Source of the DNA: Combretum micranthum
Taxonomy: Eukaryota; Streptophyta; Magnoliopsida; Myrtales; Combretaceae
Direction: 5' to 3'
NCBI GenBank assembly: GCA_024138025.1
Contig: JAMXBD010002793.1
Span: 62,001 to 126,000 of the forward strand
DNA length: 64,000 nt
Numbering within the stretch: position 1 is the first letter of the stretch; each line of letters starts with the position of its first letter. Below are positions 62,660-64,000 of the stretch, piece after piece. The notes beneath the pieces were generated by a model, which was not told where the DNA came from, ran no database searches, and was given only the letters and a program-made list of their open reading frames with translations. The translations under genes and the position numbers were made by a program.

Positions 62660-63544
62660 TAGGGATGAGTATTGATTGAATGGGATTCGGGTGAGTATTG
62701 AAGGTTATAAGATAAGATACAAGTATTAATTTTTCAAAACCTATTTTCATAGGGTAAGATATAAGCACGAGGTCTCCACATCGTGTACCCACCTTGAAAC
62801 ATATACTATAATATATAAAAGTACATGTTCTAAGGTTTTATGTATTTAACTTATTAAATATTATAAAACAATCTCAATATATAATATATATAAGTTATAA
62901 TAATTTATTTTTTATCTTGCAACCACTTTTGTTCAAGATTATTATTTGTAGACCACTTTTCCAAAACTTTTATTATCAAACCGTTTTATTTTTGAAGAAT
63001 TTATTTTTTCTTTAGAAGAATTACGATTGTATGTATATATTGAACTCCAAAATTATAGAAATATTGTTTATCTTCTAAAATTGATTGATACAGAATAGGT
63101 AGTTCCAAAGTTTTTTTTATTTTGGAATTTTAGTACATGTTTAACAATTATTTAATATCACATATATAGGTTTTTTCAGATATTTGATAAAAGTTTCAAA
63201 TTTGACACATAAACAAATTCAATATGTTTGAGAACTTATTATATTAAGAAATTATTTACAAAATTCCATTTCATATGTTATTTACAGTGAAAATAAGGTA
63301 GTCTTACCTCTTACATGAAATCATGTCAAACACTATAAACTTGAAGTTGAAGAAAGGAAGAAAGAAAAACTATAGAGATTTCATAGGTACCATGTATCTT
63401 GCAAGTTATATAGGATACATGGTATAGGATGGTTACAAAGTGCCACAAGGTTGGTTTCCGACACTAAATTCAATACCATATCATTACAGGGTAGAGTATG
63501 AGTAATGTTTCATACCCTTCTCACTTTACATCTGCTCATTTCTA
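62660..63544. mobile_element. hAT-like non-autonomous repeat, copy 2
   Basis: About 885 bp with ends TAGGGATGAG and CTCATTTCTA. Blocks match the copy at 21318-22182 in order, for example GGTATAGGAT..(G)..ACAAAGTG near 63422, GAGTATGAGTAATGTTTCATAC near 63494, and a CTGCTCA terminus. No clear 8-bp duplication seen. Confidence 0.62.
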
Positions 63545-64000
63545 GTTTGCATCGACCTATTAAAGATATAAAATAATATTAATAAAAAAAATTAAATAAT
63601 AATATTTTTATTTACATGTTTTTTCACTTAAAAAAAAGCTAAGCTCACTAATTATGGAAAATCTAAATAAAATGTGATCTTACACAAAATGTCTCCTTTC
63701 ATCCACCTTATGTCATAAACTGTTCTCTTATCTTCTTATTTCACTTTCCCTTTTTCTTCTCGATTTCAAATCTTTATCAACTAAGATTTTCAAATTGAAG
63801 CAGCACAGAAAAATGTACATTTACTTATTTTACTCTTTAATTCATTTAGCTTTTTTTTTTCTTCCATGAAAATGCTTGTGAAATATGGGTGAAGAAATCT
63901 TTTAAAAGAAATTGAGTAATCACTTTATTTCATATTCTCCACTTGTTTTTTTTTTTTTTTCTTGAAGTAAAAGTATTTCATCTTTCAAATACAAATACAT
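63545..64000. other. AT-rich end of window, no gene seen
   Basis: Only T-rich tracts (for example 63850-63859 and 63945-63960). Confidence 0.5.

Overview
The window is nuclear DNA from a plant, very probably a eudicot. It is AT-rich, genes are split by GT-AG introns, and it carries plant CC-NB-ARC-LRR resistance-gene relics, Ty1/copia and Ty3/gypsy LTR elements with initiator-Met-type primer sites, hAT and CACTA miniature transposons and a tRNA-derived SINE. The species cannot be named from the sequence. There are no bacterial features.

Layout. (1) 0.4-8.3 kb: NLR1, a CC-NBS-LRR gene on the + strand, frameshifted in its 5' half and interrupted by a near-intact copia element (1661-6199, LTRs of 318 bp with one mismatch, 5-bp target duplication). 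(2) 8.4-13.1 kb: an apparently intact nine-exon gene for a plant WD40-repeat protein (~415 aa), + strand. (3) 15.1-20.5 kb: NLR2, a paralogue of NLR1 lacking the N-terminal coding segment. It is frameshifted and hit twice, by an old small gypsy derivative (16011-17512) and by a hAT-type element (19010-19932). A third NLR relic (only the 3' end) lies at 23.04-23.54 kb. (4) 20.5-25.5 kb: small DNA elements and one very short SINE. (5) 25.5-49.9 kb: a nest of LTR elements with no surviving gag-pol. A minus-oriented long-LTR element was invaded by at least four related 3.6-5.0 kb LTR copies, two of them head to head, so they form a very large imperfect inverted repeat. (6) 51.1-60.1 kb, minus strand: a complete exon-intron structure for a bromodomain AAA-ATPase of the ATAD2/Yta7 type (close to Arabidopsis At1g05910). 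Every splice junction is good, but several one- or two-base indels, mostly in homopolymers, break the frame. (7) 60.4-64 kb: gene-free sequence holding a degenerate tandem array and a second copy of a hAT-like repeat also found at 21.3 kb.

Main interpretive points. Two LTR elements of very different age inserted at homologous positions only 24 bp apart in the NB-ARC of two NLR paralogues. Homopolymer-length indels recur in unrelated genes (NLR1, the young copia element, the AAA-ATPase), so part of the apparent decay may be sequence error. I found no new gene system. The novelty is in repeat architecture and in the paired NLR insertions.
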